Assembly (NCBI RefSeq): GCF_900078705.1
Contig: NZ_FKIF01000003.1
Location: forward strand, 186,001 to 250,000
Direction: 5' to 3'
DNA length: 64,000 bases
Source: Bordetella ansorpii
GTDB taxonomy: Bacteria; Pseudomonadota; Gammaproteobacteria; Burkholderiales; Burkholderiaceae_B
Shown: piece by piece, positions 8,748-17,379 of the stretch
Layout: each line of letters opens with the position of its first letter
How positions within the stretch are numbered: position 1 is the first letter of the stretch
Made by a program: the position numbers and the translations under genes
The notes under the pieces: generated by a model
Told to the model about the DNA's origin: nothing
The model's input: the letters and a program-made list of their open reading frames with translations, nothing else
The model's database searches: none

Positions 8748-11015
8748 TCAGTCCTGGTCGGATTCGCCATCGCCCGAGCCGGACGGCGAGTCGGCAAGCT
8801 CCGCCTGACGCATCTGCGCGCGGTACAGCTCATAGTAGGCGCCTTCGCGCGCCATCAGCGTCTCGTGCGTGCCCTCTTCCACGACCTTGCCGCGATCCAT
8901 CACGACCAGCCGGTCGGCGCGGCGCAGCGTGCTCAGGCGGTGCGCGATGGCGATGGTGGTGCGGCCGCGCACCAGGTTGTCCAGCGCCTTCTGGATTTCT
9001 TTCTCGGTGGTGGTGTCCACCGACGAGGTGGCCTCGTCCAGGATGAGGATGCGCGGATCGATCAGCAATGCGCGCGCGATCGAAATGCGCTGGCGCTCGC
9101 CGCCCGACAGCGCCTGGCCGCGCTCGCCCACCAGCGAATCGTAGCCGTGCGGCAGGCGCAGGATGAATTCATGCGCATGCGCCGCGCGGGCAGCGGCCAC
9201 GATCTCGTCGTGCGTGGCGTCCGGCTTGCCGTAGGCGATGTTCTCGGCGATGGTGCCGAAGAACAGGAACGGCTCTTGCAGCACCAGGCCGATGTGCTTG
9301 CGGTAGTCGGCCACCCGCAGCGCGCGGATGTCCACCCCATCGACCAGCACGGCGCCCTCGGCCACGTCGTAGAAGCGGCAGATCAGGTTGATCAGCGTGC
9401 TCTTGCCCGAACCGCTATGGCCGACCAGGCCGATCATCTCTCCCGGCGCGATGGACAGGCTCATGCCGCGCATCACCGAGCGGTTGCCGTAGCGGAACCC
9501 CACTTCGCGCAGCTCGATGCGGCCCCGCACCTGCGGCAGGTTCACGGGCGACTGAGGCTCGGGCACGCTGGACACGTGGTCCAGGATGTCGAAGATGCGC
9601 TTGGCGCCGGCGGCCGCCTTCTGGGTGAAGGACACGATGCGGCTCATGGAATCCAGCCGCGTGTAGAAGCGCCCGATGTACGCCAGGAACGCGGCCAGCA
9701 CGCCCACGGTGACGTCGTGCTCGGCCACCAGCCAGATGCCGAACACCCAGATCACCAGCAGGCCGATCTCGGTCAGCAGCGTGACGGACGGCGAGAACAG
9801 CGCCCAGATTCTGTTGACGCGGTCGTTCACGTCCAGGTTGCGCAGGTTGGCTTCGCGGAAGCGCTGCACTTCGCGGCGCTCCTGGGCGAACGCCTTCACC
9901 ACACGGATGCCGGGAATGGTGTCGGCCAGCACGTTGGTGATCTCGCCCCACACGCGGTCGACCTTCTCGAAGCCATGCCGCAGGCGGTCGCGCACCAGGT
10001 GGATCAGCCACATGATGAACGGCAGCGGCAGCAGCGTGGCCACGGCCAGCGGCGGATTGATCGAGAACAGGATGACCGCGGTCATCACGATCATCAGCAC
10101 GTCGGTGGCGAAGTCCAGCAGGTGCAGCGACAGGAACACGCAGATGCGGTCGGTTTCGCTGCCGATGCGCGACATCAGGTCGCCGGTGCGCTTGCCGCCG
10201 AAGTATTCCAGCGAAAGGTGCTGCAGGTGCGAATAGGTGGCGATGCGCATGTCCGCGCCGATGCGCTCGCTGACCCAGGCAAGGATATAGGTGCGTGCCC
10301 ATCCCAGGCCCCACGCCGCCAGCGCCGAGGCCAGCAAGCCCAGCAGATACCACTGCACGATGCCGTAGTCGATCTCCTGGCCGTTCTGGAACGGGATCAG
10401 CACGTCGTCCATCAGCGGCATGGTCAGGTAAGGCGGCACCAGCGTGGCGGCCGTGGACAGCAGCGTCAGCACGAAACCGGCCAGCAGGCTGCCGCGGTAG
10501 GGCTGCGCGAAGCGCCACAGGCGCAGCAGCGCCCAGGTGGACACGGGCTTGGGAGTCTCTTCCTCGGCGCAGGCCGGGCATTCGTCGCTGTCGGGCGGAA
10601 TCGGCGCCTGGCAATCGGGACAGGTGCGCAGCGGCTCGACGGGCTGGCTGGCCTGGCCGGCGGCGCGCGCCTGGCGCTGCTCGAACTGCGTCAGCAGGCG
10701 CAACGCGGCGGGCGAGCGGCCCAATGTGAAGCGCCATGCGCCGACCCGCGTCTGGCCGTCGTCCAGCTCCAGGCAGGCCGCGCCCGCATGATCGTGCAGT
10801 TGCAGCTTCAGGCCGGGACCATGGCGCCAGGACTGCCAGGACGCCTGGCCCGGCGCGCGCGCCAGCAGCCGGCGGTCGGTGAGCAGCACCGCGCCCGGCC
10901 GATAGCGCAGGCGCTCGTCCAGGTCGGTATCCAGACGCGCCAATACGGTCTCACCCGCATCCAGGGGCGCGTCGGCGAGGCCGGCCGGGCCGGAAGGGAG
11001 GTGGGCAGTGCTCAT
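8748..11015 (-). CDS. Fused ABC exporter with N-terminal zinc ribbon, cyanophycin-locus type
   Basis: 755 aa. Residues 1-120 form a soluble beta-rich domain (GAVLLTDRRLLARA, PH-like). Residues 131-149 are a CxxC...CxxC zinc ribbon (C132, C135, C146, C149). Residues about 165-470 are six transmembrane helices of type I exporter form, followed by an ATPase with Walker A GHSGSGKST, signature LSGGERQ and Walker B ILILDEATSSVD. A half-transporter that would dimerise. This architecture is known beside cyanophycin synthetases. Substrate unknown: a cyanophycin precursor or product is a guess from context. Divergent from cphA', sharing the 276-base control region. Confidence 0.88.
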   Translation of the reverse strand: MSTAHLPSGPAGLADAPLDAGETVLARLDTDLDERLRYRPGAVLLTDRRLLARAPGQASWQSWRHGPGLKLQLHDHAGAACLELDDGQTRVGAWRFTLGRSPAALRLLTQFEQRQARAAGQASQPVEPLRTCPDCQAPIPPDSDECPACAEEETPKPVSTWALLRLWRFAQPYRGSLLAGFVLTLLSTAATLVPPYLTMPLMDDVLIPFQNGQEIDYGIVQWYLLGLLASALAAWGLGWARTYILAWVSERIGADMRIATYSHLQHLSLEYFGGKRTGDLMSRIGSETDRICVFLSLHLLDFATDVLMIVMTAVILFSINPPLAVATLLPLPFIMWLIHLVRDRLRHGFEKVDRVWGEITNVLADTIPGIRVVKAFAQERREVQRFREANLRNLDVNDRVNRIWALFSPSVTLLTEIGLLVIWVFGIWLVAEHDVTVGVLAAFLAYIGRFYTRLDSMSRIVSFTQKAAAGAKRIFDILDHVSSVPEPQSPVNLPQVRGRIELREVGFRYGNRSVMRGMSLSIAPGEMIGLVGHSGSGKSTLINLICRFYDVAEGAVLVDGVDIRALRVADYRKHIGLVLQEPFLFFGTIAENIAYGKPDATHDEIVAAARAAHAHEFILRLPHGYDSLVGERGQALSGGERQRISIARALLIDPRILILDEATSSVDTTTEKEIQKALDNLVRGRTTIAIAHRLSTLRRADRLVVMDRGKVVEEGTHETLMAREGAYYELYRAQMRQAELADSPSGSGDGESDQD

Positions 11016-11074
11016 GGCTTGCTCCGGCAGGACATGGGAAGGAAAACCGCCCCTGCCCCACCGCGGGTTAGTCT

Positions 11075-11102
11075 GTCCCCTGGTAACAACATGTCAGGGG
11101 AC
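11075..11102. promoter_or_regulatory. Inverted repeat in the ABC/cphA' divergent region
   Basis: Perfect 8-bp arms GTCCCCTG (11075-11082) and CAGGGGAC (11095-11102) with a 12-base spacer, 60 bases upstream of the ABC start codon. The position suits an operator that could act on both divergent units. No regulator gene lies next to it. Confidence 0.4.
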
Positions 11103-11119
11103 CGACACGAGGGCGCGAG

Positions 11120-11148
11120 TTTATACGGCCATAAAGGCGGCGTATAGT
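11120..11148 (+). promoter_or_regulatory. Putative promoter for the cphA operon
   Basis: TTTATA (11120-11125), 17-base spacer, TATAGT (11143-11148). Transcription would start near 11155, giving a leader of about 135 bases before cphA'. Confidence 0.4.
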
Positions 11149-11251
11149 AGCGCTCGATACACCCCACTTTCCCGATAGGAAAATCGTCCAGCGACGCACC
11201 GGCGCTGCTCCCCAAGACGCCCCCCAGACAAGCCATAACAACTCCGGGGGT

Positions 11252-11311
11252 ATGCCTGCCATGCCAGCCTGTGTTCTTTCTCTGTATATCCATGAAGAAA
11301 CGAGACATTGA
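11252..11311 (+). CDS. Possible 19-codon leader ORF overlapping the cphA' start
   Basis: ATG at 11252, preceded by a GGGGG run, opens a reading frame encoding MPAMPACVLSLYIHEETRH that stops at 11309-11311, past the cphA' ATG at 11292 in another frame. cphA' itself has no visible Shine-Dalgarno sequence, so translation of the leader could deliver ribosomes to it. Speculative: there is no codon-use support in so short a frame. Confidence 0.25.
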   Translation: MPAMPACVLSLYIHEETRH

Positions 11312-13910
11312 ATTCCTTGATGTCGTGGCTCTGCGCGGCCCGAACATCTGGACCTATCGCCCCGTCCTGGAAGCCTGGGTGGACATCGGCGAACTGGAAG
11401 ACTTCCCTTCCAATCTTATCCCTGGATTCTACGAACGTCTGTCGACGTGGCTGCCGACCCTGATCGAGCACCGTTGCAGCCCGGGCGTACGGGGCGGGTT
11501 CCTGATGCGGTTGAAGGAAGGCACCTGGCCCGGCCACATCCTGGAACACGTCACGCTCGAACTGCAGAACCTGGCCGGCCTGCCCGGCGGTTTCGGCAAG
11601 GCGCGCGAGACCTCCACGCGCGGTGTCTACAAGGTCGTGGTGCGCGCCTGGCAGGAAGACGTCACCCGCTCGGCGCTGCAAGAGGCCCGCGACCTGGTGA
11701 TGGCCGCCATCGAGGACCGGCCGTTCGACGTGGACAGCGCCGTCTCGCGGCTGCGCGGCATGGTCGACTCGCTGTGCCTGGGACCCAGCACGGCCTGCAT
11801 CGTCGATGCCGCCGATGACCGCGACATCCCCTACATCCGCCTGTTCGACGGCAATCTGGTGCAACTGGGCTATGGCGCGCGCCAGCGCCGCATCTGGACC
11901 GCCGAGACGGACCGCACCAGCGCCATCGCCGAAGGCATCTCGCGCGACAAGGACCTGACCAAGTCGCTGCTGGAGACCTGTGGCGTCCCCGTGCCCGAAG
12001 GCCGCCTGGTCGAAAGCATGGAGGACGCGTGGCGCGCCGCCGAGGACGTCGGCCTGCCCGTGGTGGTCAAGCCGTATGACGGCAACCACGGCCGCGGCGT
12101 GTTCACCAACCTGATGACCCGCCAGGAAGTCGACTCGGCCTATGCCGTGGCCGTCGAGGAAGGCAGCGGCGTCATGGTCGAGCGCTTCGTGCTGGGCAAC
12201 GAGCACCGCCTGCTGGTGGTGGGCGGCCGCATGGTGGCCGCCGCCGCCGGCGAGCCTGCCTGGGTCACGGGCGACGGCAAATCGACCATCGAAGACCTGA
12301 TCGACATCCAGATCAACACCGATCCGCGCCGCGGCCGGGCCGAGACCTGCCCGCTGAACCCGGTGCGCCTGGACTCCGCGGCCCGCCTGGAGATATCCCG
12401 CCAGGGCATGACGGCCCAGACCGTGCCCACCGCCGGCCGCCGCGTGCTCATCCAGCGCAGCGGCAACGTGGCCTTCGACGTCACCGACCGCGTGCATCCA
12501 AGCACCGCCGCCGCCGTCGTGCTGGCCGCGCGCGCCGTGGGCCTGGACATCGCGGGCGTCGACCTGGTGGCCGAAGACATCTCGCGCCCGCTGGACGCGC
12601 AGCGCGGCGCCATCGTGGAAGTGAACGCCGGCCCCGGGCTGCTGATGCACCTGAAGCCCGCCGACGGCAATCCGCAGCCCGTGGGCCGCGCCATCGTCGA
12701 CCACCTGTTCCCCGCCGGTGACGACGGCCGCATTCCGCTGGTGGGCGTCACCGGCACCAACGGCAAGACCGTGGTGTCGCGCCTGATCGCCCGCCTGCTG
12801 CAGTTGTCCGGCCGCCAGACCGGCCTGGCCTGCAGCGAGGGCCTGTACATCGACCGCCGCCTGGTGCAGGCCGGCGACCGCGCCAACTGGGCCTCCAGCC
12901 GCCGCCTGCTGATGAACCGTTCGCTGGATGCCGCCGTCATCGAGAACGACAGCGGCGTCATCCTGGGCCAGGGCCTGGCCTACGACCGCTGCCAGATCGG
13001 CGTGGTCACCAACATCGACGAAGGCGACCACCTGGGCGACTTCGACATCAACGACGCCGACCGCCTGTACGGCGTGTTCCGCACGCAGGTCGACGTCGTC
13101 CTGCCCGGCGGCGCCGCCGTGCTCAATGCGCGCGATCCGCGCGTGGTCGAGATGGCCGGCCTGTGCGACGGCGAGGTCGTGTATTTCGGGATGGACCCTG
13201 CCCTGCCGACCCTGGCTTCGCACCTGGCGCTGGGCAAGCGCGCCGTCACGGTGCGCGACGGCCAGATCGTGCTGGCGCGCGGCCGCGAGGAACAGCCCGT
13301 GGCCAACATCGCCGCGGTGCCGCTGACCTGCGGCGGCCGTGCCGGCTTCCAGGTCGAGAACGTGCTGGCCGCGGTCGCCGCGGCCTGGGCGCTGGACCTC
13401 TCGCTGGAAGTCATCCGTGCCGGCGTCGAGACCTTCGGGGTCGACCAGAACGACGCGCCCTGGCGCTTCACCGTCTTCGAACGCGACGGCGTCACCGTCG
13501 TGGTGGACGGCGCGCACAACGCGCCGGCCCTGCGCGCGCTCATCGAGGCCATCGGCCACTTCGGCGGCACGCACCGCACCGTGGTGTACGGCGCCGGCGT
13601 GGACCGCCGCGACGATGCCCTGGTCGAGCAAGGCAGGCTGCTGGGCCAGGCTTTCGACAGCGTGGTGCTGTATGACGACGCCACCATCTCGACCAAGCGG
13701 CCCGCCGGCCAGGCCCGGGCGCTGCTGCGCCAGGGCGCCCTCCAGGGCGGCCGCGCGACCCAGGTGGCGGACGAGCCCGACCATGCCGACGCGATCCGCG
13801 CGGTGCTGGCCCAGGCCAGGCCGGGCGAGTTCGTGCTGTTGCAGTCCGATGAAGCCAACGCGGAACCGGTCACCGGGATGGTGCGGCGCTGGATCCAGCA
13901 GCAGGACTGA
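11292..13910 (+). CDS. cphA': Cyanophycin synthetase-like protein, first of tandem pair (CphA')
   Basis: 872 aa from ATG 11292 (GTG 11271 is an alternative). Order: N domain (1-160), ATP-grasp G domain (about 165-485) that in CphA1 adds Asp, Mur-ligase-like M domain (about 490-870) that adds Arg. The N domain keeps the metal-hydrolase-like motif HILEHVTLELQ (H82, E85, H86, E90), as I recall it for cyanobacterial CphA. G-domain motifs are partly changed: RGDGH is RGRAE and NLSTGG is absent. In M, the P-loop GTNGKTVV remains, but the usual ETARGGIL is ENDSGVIL. It precedes cphA by 103 bases. Probably an accessory or specialised subunit; which activities it retains is inference. Confidence 0.85.
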   Translation: MKKRDIEFLDVVALRGPNIWTYRPVLEAWVDIGELEDFPSNLIPGFYERLSTWLPTLIEHRCSPGVRGGFLMRLKEGTWPGHILEHVTLELQNLAGLPGGFGKARETSTRGVYKVVVRAWQEDVTRSALQEARDLVMAAIEDRPFDVDSAVSRLRGMVDSLCLGPSTACIVDAADDRDIPYIRLFDGNLVQLGYGARQRRIWTAETDRTSAIAEGISRDKDLTKSLLETCGVPVPEGRLVESMEDAWRAAEDVGLPVVVKPYDGNHGRGVFTNLMTRQEVDSAYAVAVEEGSGVMVERFVLGNEHRLLVVGGRMVAAAAGEPAWVTGDGKSTIEDLIDIQINTDPRRGRAETCPLNPVRLDSAARLEISRQGMTAQTVPTAGRRVLIQRSGNVAFDVTDRVHPSTAAAVVLAARAVGLDIAGVDLVAEDISRPLDAQRGAIVEVNAGPGLLMHLKPADGNPQPVGRAIVDHLFPAGDDGRIPLVGVTGTNGKTVVSRLIARLLQLSGRQTGLACSEGLYIDRRLVQAGDRANWASSRRLLMNRSLDAAVIENDSGVILGQGLAYDRCQIGVVTNIDEGDHLGDFDINDADRLYGVFRTQVDVVLPGGAAVLNARDPRVVEMAGLCDGEVVYFGMDPALPTLASHLALGKRAVTVRDGQIVLARGREEQPVANIAAVPLTCGGRAGFQVENVLAAVAAAWALDLSLEVIRAGVETFGVDQNDAPWRFTVFERDGVTVVVDGAHNAPALRALIEAIGHFGGTHRTVVYGAGVDRRDDALVEQGRLLGQAFDSVVLYDDATISTKRPAGQARALLRQGALQGGRATQVADEPDHADAIRAVLAQARPGEFVLLQSDEANAEPVTGMVRRWIQQQD

Positions 13911-13923
13911 TTTCCGTACGTCC

Positions 13924-13950
13924 GGCCGTCCCGAAGACGTCGGGACGGCC
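13924..13950 (+). other. Perfect 11-bp hairpin between cphA' and cphA
   Basis: GGCCGTCCCGA (13924-13934) pairs fully with TCGGGACGGCC (13940-13950) around a 5-base loop, 11 bases after the cphA' stop. No T tract follows, so it is more likely an mRNA-stability or processing element, or a partial attenuator, than a full terminator. Confidence 0.5.
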
Positions 13951-14013
13951 CAGTGTCAACAGGCCCTACATTTTCAGCACTCTTTTTTCCGTCAAGAAAA
14001 GGAAAAATCCGCC

Positions 14014-16614
14014 ATGGAAGTCTCCCGCATCCGCGCCCTGCGCGGCCCCAATCTCTGGAGCCGCAATACGGCCATCGAGGCCATCGTGGCCTGCAGCGAT
14101 ACCGAGTGCTCCATCGACGACACGCCGGAGTTCGAGGCGCGGATGCGCGCCCGTTTTCCGCTGATCGGCCTGCTGCGCCCCGAAGGCCACCTGGGCGCCC
14201 TGTCGATGGCCCACGTGCTGCAGACGGTCGCGCTCAGCCTGCAGGCCCATGCGGGCTGCCCGGTCACCTTCGGCCGCACGCAGGCCACCATCGAGCCGGG
14301 GGTGTTCCAGATCGCGGTCGAGTACAGCGAGGAATCCGTCGGCAAGCTGGCGCTGGAACTGGCCCAGAGGCTGCTGCAGGCCGCCGTCGACGACCAGCCC
14401 TTCGATCTGGCCGACGCGCTGCACAAGCTGCGCGAACTGGACGAGGACATCCGCCTGGGCCCCAGCACGGGCGCCATCGTGGCGGCCGCCGTGGCGCGCG
14501 GCATCCCGTATCACCGCCTGACGCAGGGCAGCCTGGTGCAGTTCGGCTGGGGCAGCCGCCAGCGCCGCATCCAGGCCGCCGAGACGGACAACACCAGCGC
14601 CATCGCCGAGTCCATCGCCCAGGACAAGGACCTGACCAAGATGCTGCTGGACGCCGCCGGCGTGCCCGTGCCCAGTGGCCGCGTGGCCGATTCGGCCGAA
14701 GGCGCCTGGGAAGCCGCGCAGGAACTGGGCGGCCCGGTCGTGGTCAAGCCGCGCGACGGCAGCCAGGGCCGCGGCGTGGCCGTCAACATCGATACGCGCG
14801 AACGCGTCTTCCAGGCGTATGAAGCCGCCAGCGAGATCAGCGCCGAGGTCATCGTCGAGCGCTACATTCCCGGCCACGACTTCCGCCTGCTGGTGGTGGG
14901 CAGCCAACTGGTGGCGGCCGCGCGCCGCGACCCGCCCAAGGTCACGGGCGACGGCGTGCACTCCATCCGCCAACTGGTGGAGCAGGTCAACGCCGACCCG
15001 CTGCGCGGCGACGGCCACGCCACGTCGCTCACCCGCATCCGCTTCGACGACATCGCCCTGGCCACGCTGGCCAAGCAAGGCTACGGCGCCGACACCGTGC
15101 CGCCCGCCGGCACGCTGGTCGTGCTGCGCAACAACGCCAACCTCAGCACCGGCGGCAGCGCCACCGACGTGACCGACGAAGTCCATCCCGACCTGGCGGC
15201 CCGCGCCGTCACGGCCGCCCGCATGATCGGCCTGGACATCTGTGGCGTGGACGTGGTCGCCGAAACGGTGCACCTGCCGCTGGAAGACCAGCGCGGCGGC
15301 GTGGTGGAAGTGAACGCCGCGCCCGGCCTGCGCATGCACCTGAACCCCTCGTTCGGCAAGGGCCGTCCGGTGGGCGAGGCCATCATCGGCCAGATCTTCG
15401 CCGACGGCCAGGACGGCCGCATTCCGGTGGTGGCCGTGGCCGGCACCAACGGCAAGACCACCACGGTGCGCCTGACCGCGCACCTGCTGTCCTGCGCCGG
15501 CAACCGCGTGGGCATGACCAACTCCGACGGCGTGTACGTGCAGTCGCACCGCATCGACACCGGCGACTGCAGCGGCCCGCGCAGCGCGCGCCGCATCCTG
15601 CTGCACCCCGGCGTGGACGCGGCCGTGTTCGAGACCGCGCGCGGCGGCATCCTGCGCGAAGGCCTGGCCTTCGACCGCTGCGACGTGGCCATCGTCACCA
15701 ACATCGGCCAGGGCGACCACCTGGGCCTGGGCTACATCAGCACGGTGGAAGACCTGGCCGTGGTCAAGCGCGTGATCGTGCAGTACGTGCGCCCCGGCGG
15801 CATGGCCGTGCTGAACGCCGCCGACCCCATCGTGGCCGAGATGGCCAGCGCCTGCCCGGGCTCGGTCACCTTCTTCGCCGCCGACCCTGACCATCCCATC
15901 ATCGCCACGCACCGGGCCCAGGGCCAGCGCGTGGTGGTCCGCCAGAACGACGCCATCGTGGCCCAACAGGGCGAGATGCGCGTCGAACTGCCGCTGTCGG
16001 CCATTCCGCTGACCCGCGGCGGCGACATCGTGTTCCAGGTCGACAACGCCATGGCTTGCGTGGCGGCCGCCTGGGCGCTGGACGTGCCCTGGGAAACGAT
16101 CCGCTCGGGCCTGGCCGGCTTCGTCAACGACGCCGCCACCGCTCCCGGCCGCTTCAACATGTTCGACTACGGCGGCGCCACGCTGATCGCCGACTACGGC
16201 CACAACCCCGACGCCATCCTGGCCCTGGTCAAGGCCGTGGACGCCCTGCCCGCCAGCCGCCGCAGCGTCGTGATCAGCGGCGCGGGCGACCGCCGCGACG
16301 AAGACCTGCGCCGCCAGACCGAGATCCTGGGCGACGCCTTCGACGACCTGGTGCTGTACGAAGACCAGTGCCAGCGCGGCCGCGAGGACGGCGAGGTGCT
16401 GGCGCTGCTGCGCGCGGGCCTGGCCAATGCCCGCCGCGCCAGCAGGATCGACGAGATCCGCGGCGAGTTCCTGGCCATCGACACGGCGCTGGCGCGCCTG
16501 GCGGCGGGCGACCTGTGCCTGATCCTGGTCGACCAGGTCGAAGAGGCCCTGGCTCACATCGCGCAGCGCGTGGCCGAGCGCAATGCCGCCGTTTCCGTGG
16601 CGCCGGCGCGATAG
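14014..16614 (+). CDS. cphA: Cyanophycin synthetase, second of tandem pair
   Basis: 866 aa from ATG 14014, with AAGGAA upstream. Makes multi-L-arginyl-poly-aspartate from Asp, Arg and ATP. G-domain motifs are largely canonical (VVVKPRDGSQGRGV, RGDGHATSLTRI, NLSTGGSATDVTDEVHP), though GDGKST is GDGVHS. The M domain is canonical (GTNGKTTT, ETARGGILREGL, DYGHNPDAI, GDRRDEDL). The N domain has lost the hydrolase-like motif: the equivalent of HxxEHxxxE is H67-Q70-T71-S75. So this subunit looks like the main polymerase but may be unable to make its own primers. A terminator-like hairpin closes the operon. Confidence 0.92.
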   Translation: MEVSRIRALRGPNLWSRNTAIEAIVACSDTECSIDDTPEFEARMRARFPLIGLLRPEGHLGALSMAHVLQTVALSLQAHAGCPVTFGRTQATIEPGVFQIAVEYSEESVGKLALELAQRLLQAAVDDQPFDLADALHKLRELDEDIRLGPSTGAIVAAAVARGIPYHRLTQGSLVQFGWGSRQRRIQAAETDNTSAIAESIAQDKDLTKMLLDAAGVPVPSGRVADSAEGAWEAAQELGGPVVVKPRDGSQGRGVAVNIDTRERVFQAYEAASEISAEVIVERYIPGHDFRLLVVGSQLVAAARRDPPKVTGDGVHSIRQLVEQVNADPLRGDGHATSLTRIRFDDIALATLAKQGYGADTVPPAGTLVVLRNNANLSTGGSATDVTDEVHPDLAARAVTAARMIGLDICGVDVVAETVHLPLEDQRGGVVEVNAAPGLRMHLNPSFGKGRPVGEAIIGQIFADGQDGRIPVVAVAGTNGKTTTVRLTAHLLSCAGNRVGMTNSDGVYVQSHRIDTGDCSGPRSARRILLHPGVDAAVFETARGGILREGLAFDRCDVAIVTNIGQGDHLGLGYISTVEDLAVVKRVIVQYVRPGGMAVLNAADPIVAEMASACPGSVTFFAADPDHPIIATHRAQGQRVVVRQNDAIVAQQGEMRVELPLSAIPLTRGGDIVFQVDNAMACVAAAWALDVPWETIRSGLAGFVNDAATAPGRFNMFDYGGATLIADYGHNPDAILALVKAVDALPASRRSVVISGAGDRRDEDLRRQTEILGDAFDDLVLYEDQCQRGREDGEVLALLRAGLANARRASRIDEIRGEFLAIDTALARLAAGDLCLILVDQVEEALAHIAQRVAERNAAVSVAPAR

Positions 16615-16660
16615 CCCCGCGATAGCCTCGGTTACGTACTCCCCTCAAAGCCGGTCAAAT

Positions 16661-16693
16661 GGTCACCCAGGTGTAACAGCCGCCTGGGTGACC
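16661..16693 (+). terminator. Hairpin terminator of the cphA operon
   Basis: Perfect 11-bp arms GGTCACCCAGG (16661-16671) and CCTGGGTGACC (16683-16693), followed by the pyrimidine run CGTCTCTTCCTCC. Lies 46 bases after the cphA stop. The rest of the 340-base gap up to 16954 holds the promoter below and a palindrome AGCTGATCAGCT at 16874-16885, and no gene. Confidence 0.65.
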
Positions 16694-16830
16694 CGTCTCT
16701 TCCTCCTGGAGCGCCGTCACGGCATCCCCCGGCCGCTCTCCTATGCGGCCTTTGCGGCCGTGCCCTCGCCTGCCCGGAAAGCCCCACGAAACGGGCACCT
16801 GGCGTGCTTACATTTACCCACACCGGCTGT

Positions 16831-16860
16831 TTGACACCCCATGGGGGCGACTGGTGTAGT
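16831..16860 (+). promoter_or_regulatory. Promoter of the CsbD/DUF1328/BON operon
   Basis: Perfect -35 TTGACA (16831-16836), 18-base spacer, -10-like TGTAGT (16855-16860), about 95 bases before the CsbD start. It resembles a sigma70 promoter; dependence on a stress sigma factor cannot be judged. Confidence 0.55.
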
Positions 16861-16954
16861 GGGTCCCACGGACAGCTGATCAGCTTTCATATCCCTCGCG
16901 GCGCCAACCGACGGCCATCGGAGACCCGCCGCACTCTCGCTAGGAGAAGACGAC

Positions 16955-17155
16955 ATGAACAACGACATCGTTGCTGGCAAGTGGAAGCAGCTCAAGGGCA
17001 AGGCCAAGGCGGCCTGGGGTGACCTGACCGACGACGAACTGACCCGCACCGAGGGCAATGCCGAACGTCTGGCCGGCCTGGTCCAGGAACGTTACGGCAA
17101 GACGCGCGAAGACGCCCAGCGCGAAGTGCGCGAATTCTTCGACCGCAACCCCTGA
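16955..17155 (+). CDS. CsbD family stress protein
   Basis: 66 aa from ATG 16955 with AGGAGA upstream. Contains the CsbD pattern: [22 protein letters not shown], then [19 protein letters not shown] and a Tyr-Gly-Lys segment. CsbD-like proteins (E. coli YjbJ type) are small, charged, helical and abundant under general or osmotic stress; the biochemical role is unknown. First gene of a three-gene group whose other members are envelope-directed. Confidence 0.9.
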   Translation: MNNDIVAGKWKQLKGKAKAAWGDLTDDELTRTEGNAERLAGLVQERYGKTREDAQREVREFFDRNP

Positions 17156-17202
17156 ACCGGCGCGCAGCGCTTCCCGCATTTCGTATCTAGAGGAGAAACA
17201 CC

Positions 17203-17364
17203 ATGCTGTATTACGCGGTAGTCTTCTTCGTCATCGCCATCATCGCGGCGGTCCTGGGCTTCGGCGGCATCGCCGCCGGCGCGGCGGGTATCGCCAAGAT
17301 CCTGTTCTTCGTGTTCCTGGTCCTGGCCCTGCTGTCGATCCTGGGCGGCGCCTTCCGACGGTAA
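17203..17364 (+). CDS. DUF1328 small membrane protein (YtjA-like)
   Basis: 53 aa: ATG 17203, TAA 17362-17364, preceded by AGGAG about 7 bases upstream. Two hydrophobic helices ([19 protein letters not shown] and [17 protein letters not shown]) separated by a Gly/Ala turn, and a basic C-terminus FRR. This is the DUF1328/YtjA pattern of inner-membrane stress proteins. It lies between the CsbD and BON genes with short spacers, so it is cotranscribed with them. Confidence 0.88.
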   Translation: MLYYAVVFFVIAIIAAVLGFGGIAAGAAGIAKILFFVFLVLALLSILGGAFRR

Positions 17365-17379
17365 CGGGGGACACCAGCC

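Noticed and set aside
13966-16557. Long minus-strand frame antisense to cphA
   Set aside because: Codon periodicity belongs to cphA on the plus strand; the minus-strand translation is low-complexity His/Gly/Gln.
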